Assembly: GCF_000955955.1 (NCBI RefSeq) | Contig: NZ_JYJG01000273.1 | Span: 1-34,861, forward strand | Source of the DNA: Lentzea aerocolonigenes | GTDB lineage: Bacteria > Actinomycetota > Actinomycetes > Mycobacteriales > Pseudonocardiaceae | DNA: 34,861 nt | Direction of reading: 5' to 3' | In this document: positions 20,569 through 28,493 of the stretch, in pieces | Position numbering within the stretch: position 1 is the first letter of the stretch | Layout: each line of letters starts with the position of its first letter | Made by a program: the position numbers and the translations under genes | The notes under the pieces: generated by a model | Database searches by the model: none | Told to the model about the DNA's origin: nothing | The model's input: the letters and a program-made list of their open reading frames with translations, nothing else

Positions 20569-22244
20569 TTCGACATCGTGACCCGGTTGTCCACCGGTTT
20601 CCCGCACATCAGCGACGCGACTGCCGCCACCAGGCACAGCACGATCGCGAACCCGAAGGCGATCGCGAGCCCCTGCGCGAACGGCTCGGAGATCAGGCTG
20701 GGGAAGAACCCGCGCCCGGTCAGGAACGCGGCCTGGTCCGGCGGGAGCGTCGCGAGCTGGTCGCCGAGCAGCTGCTGGATCGGGTTGTAGCCGAGGAACG
20801 CCGCGAACAGCACGGCCACCGCGGGCAGCGACGCGACCTGCGCGGCGGCCGCCGGGGACACGCCGTGCTCGACGAGCCCGGTCCGCATCGCGCCGGGCAG
20901 CGACTGCGAGAAGCCGACGATGATCAGGCTGAAGAAGAACCCGATCGACAGCACCATCGCGGTGTTCTGGAACGTGGTCATCATGCCGCTGCCGGAGCCG
21001 CGGGAGTTCGCGGGCAGCGAGTTCATCACCTCGGCGCGGTTGGGCGAGGAGAACATGCCCATCCCGATGCCGGTGCACATGAGGATCAGCGCGAACGCCC
21101 AGTACGGGAAGTCGACCGGCAACGCGATCAGCAGCGCGAACGTGGCCGCCGCGATGAGGTTCCCGGCGAACGCGAGCATCCGGCTGCCCAAGCGGTCGGA
21201 CAGGATCCCGGCGGTGGGCGCGGCGAGCAGGAAGCCGACGGTCATCGGCAGCATGTAGATGCCGGCCCACAGCGGCGTCTCCTCGTAGGAGTAGCCGTGC
21301 AGCGGCAGCCAGATGCCCTGCAACCAGATGATCAGGATGAACTGCAGCCCGCCGCGGCCGAGTGCCGAGGTGAAGTTCGCGATGTTTCCCCAGGTGAACG
21401 ACCGCAGCTGGAACAGGTGCAGGTCGAACAGCGGGTTGGGCACGCGTTGCTCGATCACCACGAACGCCGCCAGCACCAGCAGTCCGCCGATCAGGCAGGT
21501 GAGCACGAGCGGGCTGGTCCAGCCGGTCTGCGAGGTGCCGTGCGGCTGGATGCCGTAGGTGATGCCGACCAGCACCGCGATCAGGCCGACCGCGAAGGTG
21601 ATGTTGCCCCACCAGTCCATCTCGGCGTGCCTGCGCTCGCCGGTGTCGTGCAGCTTCAGGTACGCCCAGACCGTGCCGAACAGGCCGAACGGCACGGAGA
21701 CGATGAAGACCAGGTTCCAGTTGACCGGCGCGAGCAGACCACCGATCACCAGCCCGAGGAACGAACCGGCGATGGCGGCCACACCGTTGATGCCCAGGGC
21801 CATGCCGCGCTGGGTGACCGGGAACGCGTCCGCGAGGATCGCCGAGGAGTTCGCCATCAGGAACGCCCCGCCGACGCCCTGCACCACGCGCCACCCGATC
21901 AGCCACAACGCGGCCGCGTCGCCGTCGAACCAGGTGATCGCCAGCATGATCGAGCTGGCCGTGAAGATCGCGAAGCCCAGGTTGTACATGCGGGCCCGGC
22001 CGTACATGTCGCCCAGCCGCCCGAAGCTCACCACCAGCACCGCGGTGACGACCAGGAACCCCATGATCATCCACAGCAGGTAGCCGGTGTTGGCCGGGTC
22101 GAGCGGGTTGATCGCGATGCCCTTGAAGATGTCGGGCAGCGCGATCAGCACGATCGAGGAGTTGATCGTCGCGATCAGCATGCCCAGCGTCGTGTTGGAC
22201 AACGCGATCCACTTGTACCCGGCCGGAGCCGCCTGCACAGTCAC
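20550..22244 (-). CDS. MFS multidrug exporter, DHA2 (14-TM) family
   Basis: 564-residue proton-driven exporter, EmrB/QacA-like. Motif A is VVSFGRLGDMYGRARMYN; motif B-type WRVVQGVGGAFLMANSSAIL with a conserved Arg; motif C-type GINGVAAIAGSFLGLVIGG with W in GLLAPVNWNLVFIV. About fourteen hydrophobic helices are visible, with a long extracytoplasmic loop near residues 470-510 (GYNPIQQLLGDQLATLPPDQ). Start GTG 22244 gives MTVQAAPAGYKW; its ribosome site is weak. It overlaps the acetyltransferase gene, so efflux and N-acetylation are cotranscribed, which fits a xenobiotic-detoxification operon (inference). Confidence 0.93.
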   Translation of the reverse strand: MTVQAAPAGYKWIALSNTTLGMLIATINSSIVLIALPDIFKGIAINPLDPANTGYLLWMIMGFLVVTAVLVVSFGRLGDMYGRARMYNLGFAIFTASSIMLAITWFDGDAAALWLIGWRVVQGVGGAFLMANSSAILADAFPVTQRGMALGINGVAAIAGSFLGLVIGGLLAPVNWNLVFIVSVPFGLFGTVWAYLKLHDTGERRHAEMDWWGNITFAVGLIAVLVGITYGIQPHGTSQTGWTSPLVLTCLIGGLLVLAAFVVIEQRVPNPLFDLHLFQLRSFTWGNIANFTSALGRGGLQFILIIWLQGIWLPLHGYSYEETPLWAGIYMLPMTVGFLLAAPTAGILSDRLGSRMLAFAGNLIAAATFALLIALPVDFPYWAFALILMCTGIGMGMFSSPNRAEVMNSLPANSRGSGSGMMTTFQNTAMVLSIGFFFSLIIVGFSQSLPGAMRTGLVEHGVSPAAAAQVASLPAVAVLFAAFLGYNPIQQLLGDQLATLPPDQAAFLTGRGFFPSLISEPFAQGLAIAFGFAIVLCLVAAVASLMCGKPVDNRVTMSKWKQNA

Positions 22245-22266
22245 TTCGCCATGCTAATCAACCTGT

Positions 22267-23520
22267 CTACGGCACGTCAGCAGGCTTGATCGTCTCGATC
22301 ACGTTCCCGGACGTGTCCCTGACCACGACGCGGGCGTCCGGGTGGCGGTCGATCAGCGGCGCGGCCAGCACGAACGTGCCGTTGCCCAGCGACGCGGGCA
22401 CGTCGGCCATGCCGGGCCTGACGTAGGTGATCGACCCGACCTGGGGGTCCAGGACCAGCCCGACGGCCGCGTAACCGGAGCTGCCGCCCTCCCCCATGCC
22501 GTTGACGATCTTGAGCGGCTTGAAGTCGTAGAACGCTGCCATCGACGCGATGGTCCTGCCCTTGACCTCGGTGAGGTCCTCGGCCTCGTACACCCTGGCG
22601 GGCGACGGCTCGGAGTCCGACTCCCGGCAGTAGACCAGCAGGTCGCCGAACCGGCCGGTGATGATCGTGTCGGTGGCGCTGACCTTCGCGGTGAGGCCGA
22701 GCCAGAACTGGTCGGCGTCCGGGATCGCACGGTCCTTCAGGCACGCGCCGAACCGCGCGGTCTCCTGGGTGTCGCGGATCGCGGGCGGGAGCGGGCGGTC
22801 CACGACGGACGGGCTGGGCTTGGGGACGCCCCGCACGGCGAAGTCCTGCCCGTTGGCCAGGGCCTTCGTGCCGGTCTCCGCCTTGAGGTAGCCGCTGGGC
22901 GCGAGGAACAGCCCGTCGACGAGCGCGGGCATCGTGGTGTTCTGGTTCGGCTCCGCGATCCGGGACAGGCTCAGGAACCTCACGTCGGGCGAGACCAGGC
23001 CCGCCAACGCGCCGGTCGGGGTGGTGAACAGGACCTTCACCTTGCGGCGGCCGTCCTCGATCTTGACCGGGTTCGGCTCTGAGATGGTCGTGGTGGTGGC
23101 GGTGTTGGCGCAGAAGAACACGCCGGTCGGGCCGCGGAAGGCGGTGAGGACCGTGCCCTCCTTGCTGCTGGTGGCGATCGGCTGCCACTGCGACGCGGGT
23201 GGGTGCGCCTTCGCGGCGGCGGTGCAGCGGGCGAGTCCGTCCGGAGCGACCTTGCCGCGTTCGACGTGGTTGTACTCGCCGCGGTCCTTGCCGGCGAACT
23301 CGCCGTTGTGCTGCATGTTCGGGTCCGCGAGCTGCGCGGACGTGCCGAAGAGCGCCTGGCCCGCGACCACGGCACCGGCGGCCAGCAGGCTGACCCCTGC
23401 GGCGATGAGAGCTGGCGTGCGGTTGCTCGCGGCGGGGTTCATGCCCTCGCTGAGACGGCGGCGGGCGCGCATCCGGACGTCGCCGGGCAGGGTGCGGTTC
23501 TCGGGCAGCTGGTCGATCAC
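22267..23520 (-). CDS. Single-pass membrane protein coupled to ECF sigma factor
   Basis: 417 residues. A cytoplasmic N-terminus (about 1-35, LPGDVRMRARRRLSEGMNP) precedes one transmembrane helix (about 38-57, LIAAGVSLLAAGAVVAGQAL). A large extracytoplasmic domain of about 350 residues follows, with scattered cysteines (ARCTAAAK, VFFCANTA, FGACLKD, LVYCRES). This layout resembles the CU044_5270-type proteins downstream of actinobacterial ECF sigma genes, possibly an anti-sigma or sensor role. The N-terminal cytoplasmic part is short and has no ZAS zinc motif. GTG 23520 overlaps the minigene stop as GTGA, so the sigma gene, minigene and this gene are coupled. Confidence 0.75.
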   Translation of the reverse strand: MIDQLPENRTLPGDVRMRARRRLSEGMNPAASNRTPALIAAGVSLLAAGAVVAGQALFGTSAQLADPNMQHNGEFAGKDRGEYNHVERGKVAPDGLARCTAAAKAHPPASQWQPIATSSKEGTVLTAFRGPTGVFFCANTATTTTISEPNPVKIEDGRRKVKVLFTTPTGALAGLVSPDVRFLSLSRIAEPNQNTTMPALVDGLFLAPSGYLKAETGTKALANGQDFAVRGVPKPSPSVVDRPLPPAIRDTQETARFGACLKDRAIPDADQFWLGLTAKVSATDTIITGRFGDLLVYCRESDSEPSPARVYEAEDLTEVKGRTIASMAAFYDFKPLKIVNGMGEGGSSGYAAVGLVLDPQVGSITYVRPGMADVPASLGNGTFVLAAPLIDRHPDARVVVRDTSGNVIETIKPADVP

Positions 23521-23638
23521 TGGGTGTCTCCGGGAGTCAGGTGGCGCTCGTCGGCGCGGGTGCGGATGTCGTGGGGCAGCTGGTTGATCACCAGGTGTCC
23601 TCCGGAGTCAGGTGGCGCAGGTGGGCGCGGGTGCGGGA
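23503..23638. repeat. 71-bp imperfect tandem duplication across sigma stop/start junction
   Basis: Copy 1 (about 23503-23566) and copy 2 (about 23574-23638) share long identical blocks (GGGCAGCTGGT, GATCAC, GGAGTCAGGTGGCGC, GCGCGGGTGCGG), with a start-to-start offset of 71 bp and small compensating indels. Each copy carries the 3' end of the sigma coding sequence (HLTPxDT) and the 5' start of the next gene (MIxQLP). Confidence 0.75.
23517..23591 (-). CDS. 24-codon minigene created by tandem duplication
   Basis: GTG 23591 overlaps the sigma stop (GTGA). The frame reads MINQLPHDIRTRADERHLTP plus GDTQ, and its stop overlaps the next gene's GTG, again as GTGA. Its N-terminus copies that of the downstream membrane protein (MIDQLP..., RARRRL), and its C-terminus copies the end of the sigma factor (LRHLTPEDTW). 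It therefore looks like a duplication of the junction that kept both overlaps intact. Whether the peptide is functional is unknown; it may serve only to pass ribosomes along. Confidence 0.5.
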   Translation of the reverse strand: MINQLPHDIRTRADERHLTPGDTQ

Positions 23639-24169
23639 GACGCGGGCGCGGACGCTCGACTCGGTGATGCCGAGCAGCGTGGCCGCGTCGGCGGTGGACA
23701 CGTCGCCGAGCAGGCAGAGCTGGGCGATCTCGCGTTCGGAGTGCGGCAGCTTCGCGATGGCGGCCACCACGGCGGCGAGACGGCGCTGGGCGTCGGTGCG
23801 GGCGGCGACCTCGTCGGCGTGGTCGCGTTCGTCCTGCGGGACCAGCTTGCCGATCAGCCGCAACGCTCTGCGCGACGCCCGCCACTCCGTGCGGGCGCGG
23901 TTCGCCGTCACCGTGTAGAGCCAGGGCAGGGCGGAGTCGCGCACCAACTGGGCCTCGCCGCGCTTGCGCCACGCCGTCAGGAACGTCGCCGACAGCAGAT
24001 CCTCGGCCTGCGACCAGGAGGCGGTCAGCCGGTAGGCGTAGTTCCACACCGCCTCGGCGTGGCGTTCGAAGAGCTCGGCGAAAGCGGCGTGGTCGCCCTT
24101 CGCGATCTGGTCCCAGAGGTGCGCGTCCGGCGGCGGACCCACGTCCGCGCGCTCGGTCGTCTCAGTCAT
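23588..24169 (-). CDS. ECF RNA polymerase sigma factor
   Basis: 193 residues. Region 2: AFAELFERHAEAVWNYAYRL then QAEDLLSATFLTAWRKRGE, with the WLYTVTANRARTEWRASRR linker. Region 4: IAKLPHSEREIAQLCLLGDV then STADAATLLGITESSVRARV, the -35-recognition helix-turn-helix. The start is taken at ATG 24169, after a GGCGGAG ribosome site; the in-frame GTG 24172 would be too close to it. It directs RNA polymerase to a small stimulus-specific regulon, probably including its own operon. It is translationally coupled through the minigene to the anchored partner that may regulate it. Confidence 0.92.
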   Translation of the reverse strand: MTETTERADVGPPPDAHLWDQIAKGDHAAFAELFERHAEAVWNYAYRLTASWSQAEDLLSATFLTAWRKRGEAQLVRDSALPWLYTVTANRARTEWRASRRALRLIGKLVPQDERDHADEVAARTDAQRRLAAVVAAIAKLPHSEREIAQLCLLGDVSTADAATLLGITESSVRARVSRTRAHLRHLTPEDTW

Positions 24170-24283
24170 CACACTCCGCCTGGGGCCGCCAACGCACAGT
24201 GTGCTGCGTGACGGCCGTCACGCACATACCGGTCGGTAGGCCCTCGTCGCAGGCGTGGGTGAGCGCGATGGCAAGATCGTGGC

Positions 24284-24520
24284 GTGCCGATCGAGCAGCA
24301 GCAGTCCGGCAGTGCAGAGCCGGAGACCCAGGTGTTCGCGAAGATCATGATCGAGGGACCGACCTTGCCGGCCACAGCACCGGCGACAGCACCGGCAACG
24401 CCGGTCACGCCCGCCCCGGCGCCCGTGGCAGCGAAGCCCGCGTCCGCGAGTCAGTCGAAGTCGCTGGCCAAGAGGATCGCCCGGCGCATCCTCGGCCCGA
24501 CTCTCATGACCAAGAAATAG
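24284..24520 (+). CDS. Small Ala/Pro/Thr-rich protein with basic helical tail
   Basis: 78 residues from GTG 24284. An N-terminal segment (ETQVFAKIMIEGPTLP) is followed by a low-complexity ATAPATAPATPVTPAPAP linker and a basic C-terminal helix (SLAKRIARRILGPTLMTKK). A CAAGAT box lies six bases before the GTG, so a leaderless transcript is possible. The frame is clean and the codon use matches neighbours. The tail would be amphipathic and could bind membrane or nucleic acid. No family recognised. The Pro/Thr linker is encoded by ACAGCACCGGC direct repeats. Confidence 0.5.
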   Translation: MPIEQQQSGSAEPETQVFAKIMIEGPTLPATAPATAPATPVTPAPAPVAAKPASASQSKSLAKRIARRILGPTLMTKK

Positions 24521-24526
24521 CCACGG

Positions 24527-24622
24527 CTACCGGTCGGGGACCTGGCCGATCCCACCGCACACACGGCAGGCGGTCCGGTCCTCGTTGAGCCCAGAACCAT
24601 GGCAACGGCTGCACTCCTTCAC
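24527..24622 (-). CDS. 31-residue DnaJ-type zinc-finger microprotein
   Basis: Too short for routine calling. GTG 24622 begins VKECSRCHGSGLNEDRTACR followed by VCGGIGQVPDR and a TAG at 24527. Two CxxCxGxG repeats (CSRCHGSG and CRVCGGIG), 11 residues apart, are the DnaJ central-domain zinc-binding pattern and would bind one zinc ion. An in-frame TGA two codons before the GTG fixes the start. It converges on the Ala/Pro-rich gene with a 6-bp gap. Likely a stand-alone zinc ribbon; partner unknown. The gap 24623-24719 shows nothing clear. Confidence 0.6.
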   Translation of the reverse strand: MKECSRCHGSGLNEDRTACRVCGGIGQVPDR

Positions 24623-24719
24623 AGAGGATCAGTGTCCGCCTCTACTCCGAGTGGACGCAGCCGCCAAGCAGGGACCCCGGCGGCAATAATGGGTGACCCC
24701 CATCGTTCACGCTCGGTGA

Positions 24720-24959
24720 TCAGGCCGGGGTGGACGGTGCGGCCGGAATCTCGTTGGCACGGGCCACATTGCCTGCGACAACACCTGGGACGATGCCTCC
24801 GCGGTCGCCGTGCGGGAGCTTCCACCAGCCAGAGCAACCACGGGGGCACGGGTGCGACATCTCGTGCAGCACAAGGCCTTCCGGGCCGGGAACGGGTTGC
24901 TGCCACGACATCGTGCCCGAGCCCGCGCAGAGCAGGCAGGTGTCCTCTTCGCACTCCAC
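24720..24959 (-). CDS. Small CxxC zinc-ribbon protein
   Basis: 79 residues from GTG 24959: VECEEDTCLLCAGSGTMSW, then GPEGLVLHEMSHPCPRGCSG and WWKLPHGDRGG. CLLCAGSG resembles one DnaJ CxxCxGxG finger, and CPRGCSG gives a second Cys pair, so a single zinc site is likely. The C-terminal 30 residues are low complexity. It lies on the same strand as, and about 97 bp upstream of, the 31-residue finger protein, so the two may be cotranscribed. It is divergent from the SDR gene at 25021. No function can be assigned. Confidence 0.6.
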   Translation of the reverse strand: MECEEDTCLLCAGSGTMSWQQPVPGPEGLVLHEMSHPCPRGCSGWWKLPHGDRGGIVPGVVAGNVARANEIPAAPSTPA

Positions 24960-25020
24960 GCAAGGTAATTACTCCACACGGGACACTGAGGGCAATCGCT
25001 GAATCGAGGGGAGATCACCG

Positions 25021-25761
25021 ATGGCGGTCGCGGTCGTGACAGGAGCGGGTTCCGGCGTGGGTCGTGCGGCGGCGCGAACCCTGCTGGCGGCGGGTTTCCA
25101 GGTCGCCGTGGCAGGGCGTCGTGAGGACGCCCTGCAGGAGACGGGAGACGGCTTTCCCGACACTGCGTTCGTTGTACCAACCGATGTGTCGCATGAGGAC
25201 TCGGTGGTCGCGCTGTTCGAGGCGGTGGTGGCGAAGTGGGGCCGGGTGGACGTGTTGTTCAACAACGCGGGCACGAACGTCCGGGCCACGCCGATCGAGG
25301 AGTTCAGCCTCAGCGCGTGGGAGAAGGTCGTCGGGGTGAACCTGACGGGTGCGTTCCTGTGCGCGCGTGAGGCGTTCAAGGTGATGAAGACCGGTGGTGG
25401 CGGCCGGATCATCAACAACGGCTCGATCTCGGCGTCGGTGCCGCGCCCGCACGCGGTGGCGTACAACGCGACCAAGCACGCGATCACCGGGCTGACCAAG
25501 ACGTTGTCGCTGGAGGGCAGGGCCTACGGCATCGCGTGCGGGCAGATCGACATCGGCAACGCGGCGACGGAGATGACCGCGCGCATGGGTCAGGGCGTGC
25601 TGCAGGCGAACTTCGAGACCAAGCCGGAGCCGACGTTCGACGTGCGGCACGTGGCCGACGCGGTGCTGTACCAGGCGCGGTTGCCGCTCGACGCCAACGT
25701 GCAGTTCATGACCGTGATGGCCACGACCATGCCCTACATCGGCAGGGGCTGGGCCTGGTAG
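25021..25761 (+). CDS. SDR family NAD(P)-dependent oxidoreductase
   Basis: 246 residues, classical short-chain dehydrogenase. Cofactor motif [15 protein letters not shown] (Gly8-Gly14), NNAG in VLFNNAGTN, catalytic Ser in NNGSISASV, and YNATK for Tyr-x3-Lys. After the active site, [19 protein letters not shown] fits the usual PG-type loop only loosely. The C-terminus (YIGRGWAW) lacks the common VDGG, so it belongs to a subgroup oxidising other alcohols; substrate unknown. A strong GAGGGGAG ribosome site precedes the ATG. Its 3' end overlaps the convergent DUF2087 gene by 28 bp. Confidence 0.93.
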   Translation: MAVAVVTGAGSGVGRAAARTLLAAGFQVAVAGRREDALQETGDGFPDTAFVVPTDVSHEDSVVALFEAVVAKWGRVDVLFNNAGTNVRATPIEEFSLSAWEKVVGVNLTGAFLCAREAFKVMKTGGGGRIINNGSISASVPRPHAVAYNATKHAITGLTKTLSLEGRAYGIACGQIDIGNAATEMTARMGQGVLQANFETKPEPTFDVRHVADAVLYQARLPLDANVQFMTVMATTMPYIGRGWAW

Positions 25762-26237
25762 AGGCCGCCGCCGCGTTCGAGCAGCCCCAGGTCCACGAGG
25801 TACCGGCGGATCGTGACGTGGTCGATCTCTCCCCCGTCGCACCACGCCTGGAGCCGTTCGTTGATTTCCTTCTCCTCGTAGTACGTCTGCGGGGTGAAGG
25901 CGTTCGACGCGACGTGCTCGAGGATCTTGCGCCGGCGTTCGTACGAGACCGGCAGTGAGATCAGCTTGTCGCCGCGCACGAAGGGTGCGAGCCCGTCGGC
26001 GGGCATGGACTCCGTGAGCGTGGCGGCGAGCGGCTTGAGGTCGGCCGGCCGGGCCGGGTCGCCCTCGACCAGGCCGGCCTCGCGGAGCTTGAGCAGTGCG
26101 ATGCCGGCGTCCTTGGCCTTGAGCCCGGACGTGGCGGCGATGTCGGCGAGCGTTCCCGCGCCGAGGACGACGGCGGCGAACGCCTTGAGCCTCGACGGTT
26201 CAGCCAGCACGCGCACAACGGACTCCGGGGTGGTCAT
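25734..26237 (-). CDS. DUF2087 domain transcription regulator with ArsR-like N-domain
   Basis: 167 residues. The N-terminal 85 residues form a winged helix ([20 protein letters not shown] then [30 protein letters not shown]). The C-terminal DUF2087 domain shows [34 protein letters not shown] and [20 protein letters not shown], the usual order. ATG 26237 gives the canonical [23 protein letters not shown]2087 proteins are probable regulators whose ligand is unknown. It is 66 bp downstream of the unknown gene at 26304 on the same strand. Confidence 0.88.
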   Translation of the reverse strand: MTTPESVVRVLAEPSRLKAFAAVVLGAGTLADIAATSGLKAKDAGIALLKLREAGLVEGDPARPADLKPLAATLTESMPADGLAPFVRGDKLISLPVSYERRRKILEHVASNAFTPQTYYEEKEINERLQAWCDGGEIDHVTIRRYLVDLGLLERGGGLYQAQPLPM

Positions 26238-26303
26238 GTCTGCGACCGTAACCACCCCGTCCACCCGATTTTCACTTCGACGGGGCGCCCTGCCAGTCGT
26301 CCG

Positions 26304-26780
26304 TCATCGGCCGACCAGCCCCGGAGCCATCGTGTCCTCGAGGTAGGAGTCGAAGTCCGGCTCGTCGGGCTCCAGCACGTGCCGCACCCACGCGTCGCGC
26401 TCGTACGACAGCGGCGGAAGCTCCCACACGCAGCCGATGAGGTCCTTGGGGATGACGCTGAAATGCGTGAGGTCGGGATCGGTCGAGCCGAGGAACGGCT
26501 GGTCACCGGACACGGCGGTGCGGCAGTGCAGGACGTTGTCCCAGACCCAGTTGTAGGCGTTGAGGTACATGCCCGCGGCACTGCGGTGCAGCACCGTGAC
26601 CGTGGCGGGCGGCGTCGGGTCGTCGAAGTCCGGGTAGATCGTGGGCAGGAACGCGTAGGCGGCCCCGCGGATGTCGTCGGTGATCTCGAGGCCGGGCGTG
26701 ACGACCTCGTAGCGCTTGACGTGCCGACCCGCGATGACCAGCGGTTCCTTCACCGCCAGGTGCTTGTCGTAGAAAGCCAT
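26304..26780 (-). CDS. Hypothetical cytoplasmic protein divergent from WYL regulator
   Basis: 158 residues from ATG 26780 (MAFYDKHLAVKEPLVIAGRH). Mixed alpha/beta, no signal or membrane segment; notable stretches are KRYEVVTPGLEITDDIRGAA, YLNAYNWVWDNVLHCRTAVS and SYERDAWVRHVLEPDEPDFD. I do not recognise a family. It is divergent from the WYL regulator with a 48-bp gap holding an imperfect palindrome, so it is a likely target of that regulator. Coding nature is supported by the frame, GC3 and the sharp ATG start. Confidence 0.8.
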   Translation of the reverse strand: MAFYDKHLAVKEPLVIAGRHVKRYEVVTPGLEITDDIRGAAYAFLPTIYPDFDDPTPPATVTVLHRSAAGMYLNAYNWVWDNVLHCRTAVSGDQPFLGSTDPDLTHFSVIPKDLIGCVWELPPLSYERDAWVRHVLEPDEPDFDSYLEDTMAPGLVGR

Positions 26781-26802
26781 GCGTCGAACATATGAGCTAT
26801 CC

Positions 26803-26819
26803 CTGACAACCTGTGGCAG
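26803..26819. promoter_or_regulatory. Imperfect palindrome in WYL divergent region
   Basis: CTGACAACCTGTGGCAG is dyad-symmetric at its outer CTG/CAG and CA/TG positions. It lies 9 bp before the WYL regulator start and 22 bp before the divergent start. It is a candidate WYL/YafY operator, weak on sequence alone. Confidence 0.3.
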
Positions 26820-26828
26820 TGTCTTCCC

Positions 26829-27794
26829 ATGCGTGCGAGCCGGTTGGTGTCCTTGCTGCTGCTGTTGCAGACGAAGGGGCGGATGACCGCGCAGGCGCTG
26901 GCCGACGAGCTGGAGGTGTCGGTCCGCACGATCTACCGCGATGTGGAGTCGCTGCACGGCGCCGGCGTGCCTTTGTACGGCGACGCGGGACCGGCGGGCG
27001 GGTACCAGTTGCTCGACGGCTACCGCACGCGGCTGACCGGGCTGACCGAGCAGGAGGCGGAGTCGCTGTTCCTGGCCGGGTTGCCGGGTCCGGCGGCGGA
27101 TCTGGGGCTCGGGGACGCGGTGTCCGCGGCGCAGCTCAAGCTGATGGCCGCCTTGCCGTCGTCGATGCGCGACCGGGCCTCGCGGATGGCGTCGCGGTTC
27201 CACCTGGACGCGCCCGCCTGGTACTACGACCCGGAACGCTCGCCGTTCCTGGAGCTCGTGGCGGACGCGGTGTGGCATTCGCGATGCCTGGAGGTCTCCT
27301 ACCGGCGGTGGCAGGCACCGGAGGACGTGACGCGGACGCTGAAGCCGTTGGGGCTCGTGCTGAAGGCGGGCCGCTGGTACCTCGTGGCGCAGGGCTCGTC
27401 GCGGATCTCGACGTACCGGGTGTCGCAGATGCAGGCCGTCACGGTGCTGGACACGACGTTCGAGCGTCCCGGCGGGTTCGATCTGGCGGAGCACTGGGCG
27501 GCGTCGCTGGAGGAGTTCCAGGCCCGGCAGTACACCGGCGAGGCGGTGATCCGGTTGACGGCGCGTGGCTTCGAGTCGTTCGCGTCGAACGTCCTGCCGG
27601 TGGTCGCGCGGGCGGCCGCGGAGTCCGCGGTGGACGAGGGCGAGCGGGTGCGGGTGACGATCCCCATCGAGTCGATCGGGCACGCGGCCGGGATGTTGCT
27701 GCGGATGGGTGGCGAGGTCGAGGTGCTCTCACCGCCGGAGCTGCGCGCGCACATCACCGACGTGGTGCGGCAGCTGGCCGCGACCTACCTGTAG
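26829..27794 (+). CDS. WYL domain transcriptional regulator (YafY/HTH_11 type)
   Basis: 321 residues. The N-terminal HTH_11 domain has KGRMTAQALADELEVSVRTI then YRDVESLHGAGVPLYGDAGP and GGYQLLDGYRTRLTGL. The WYL domain (about residues 140-220) has the SYRRWQAPEDVTRTLKPLGL then GRWYLVAQ, and the WCX C-terminal extension ends LRAHITDVVRQLAATYL. WYL domains bind nucleotides or nucleic acid ligands. It probably controls the divergent unknown gene at 26304 and itself. Confidence 0.93.
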   Translation: MRASRLVSLLLLLQTKGRMTAQALADELEVSVRTIYRDVESLHGAGVPLYGDAGPAGGYQLLDGYRTRLTGLTEQEAESLFLAGLPGPAADLGLGDAVSAAQLKLMAALPSSMRDRASRMASRFHLDAPAWYYDPERSPFLELVADAVWHSRCLEVSYRRWQAPEDVTRTLKPLGLVLKAGRWYLVAQGSSRISTYRVSQMQAVTVLDTTFERPGGFDLAEHWAASLEEFQARQYTGEAVIRLTARGFESFASNVLPVVARAAAESAVDEGERVRVTIPIESIGHAAGMLLRMGGEVEVLSPPELRAHITDVVRQLAATYL

Positions 27795-27803
27795 CCGAAC
27801 CGT

Positions 27804-27827
27804 GCGAGGCGGGGCCCTGCCCTTCGC
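27804..27827. terminator. Weak hairpin between convergent genes
   Basis: GCGAGG-c-GG (27804-27812) pairs with CCCTTCGC (27820-27827) with one bulge and one G-T pair. The 81-bp gap between the WYL and YjdF-like genes holds nothing else. Confidence 0.35.
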
Positions 27828-27875
27828 GTGAAATTCGATCTGTTCGAGAGCGCGGCGACGTGCGTGATGGCCTGC

Positions 27876-28493
27876 TCAAAGCTCACGCGCGAGCTGCCGG
27901 TCGTGCACCCGGGACAGCGTCAGCTGCCCGGCAAGCGCTCCCAGCAGCGCCATGAACATGTCCCACTGGGTGTCCCAGACGTCGCCCTGGGTGCCGAGGA
28001 AGTCGTCCGCGGCCGAGCCCCCGATGACCGCCGACGCCCATTCGAGGAGTTCGTACGACGCGCTGAACGCCAGGCACACGGACACCACCAGCACGAACAG
28101 CCAGCCGCCCGGTCGCAGCGGAGTGCGGCGCAAGAGCAGCTCACGGGTGAGCAGGGCGGGCACGAAGCCCTGCACGAAGTGGCCGAACCGGTCGTAGTGG
28201 TTGCGCGCGAGGTCGAACAGGTCCTGCGCCCAGAACCCCAGCGGCACGCGGGCATAGGTGTAGTGGCCGCCGAGGATCAGCACCAGGGCGTGCACGAAGA
28301 TCAGCCGGTAGAGCAGCGGCGTGAGCGGGAAGCGCCGGTACGTCGCGATCAGCACGGCCCCGCCGATGAGAACCGGCGCGATTTCGAGGTACCAGGTCGC
28401 GCGGCTGTAGGGGTTGATGCCGGACGCGACCAGGGCGATCGCGGTCAGGCCGAGCAGGATCAGCGGTTCGGTCGAGGAACGCTCATAGCTCAC
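27876..28493 (-). CDS. DUF2238 / YjdF-like membrane protein
   Basis: 205-residue inner-membrane protein with about six helices (LILLGLTAIALVASGI, WYLEIAPVLIGGAVLIA, LIFVHALVLILGGHYTYA, GWLFVLVVSVCLAFSA and others). The family signature includes HYTYARVPLGFWAQDLFDLA then RNHYDRFGHFVQGFVPALLT, ASYELLEWASAVI, and FLGTQGDVWDTQWDMFMALL. Conserved His, Asp, Glu and Trp residues in these loops suggest a hydrolase-like or metal site, but no activity is established. GTG 28493 overlaps the acetyltransferase end by 11 bp, so it is the last gene of the SNF2-SWIM operon. Confidence 0.9.
   Translation of the reverse strand: MSYERSSTEPLILLGLTAIALVASGINPYSRATWYLEIAPVLIGGAVLIATYRRFPLTPLLYRLIFVHALVLILGGHYTYARVPLGFWAQDLFDLARNHYDRFGHFVQGFVPALLTRELLLRRTPLRPGGWLFVLVVSVCLAFSASYELLEWASAVIGGSAADDFLGTQGDVWDTQWDMFMALLGALAGQLTLSRVHDRQLAREL

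Noticed and set aside
19309..22212. Single 967-codon minus-strand protein
   Set aside because: Its N-terminal half is an out-of-frame shadow of the MFS exporter; real coding in that frame begins at GTG 20568.
24370..24410. Short direct repeats suggestive of a CRISPR or satellite
   Set aside because: They are two or three copies of a 12-base unit inside the Ala/Pro/Thr linker codons of the 24284 gene, without spacers.
24599..25039. 146-codon plus-strand frame over the small zinc-finger genes
   Set aside because: Low-complexity Arg/Ser/Thr composition; the minus strand carries ordered Cys motifs instead.
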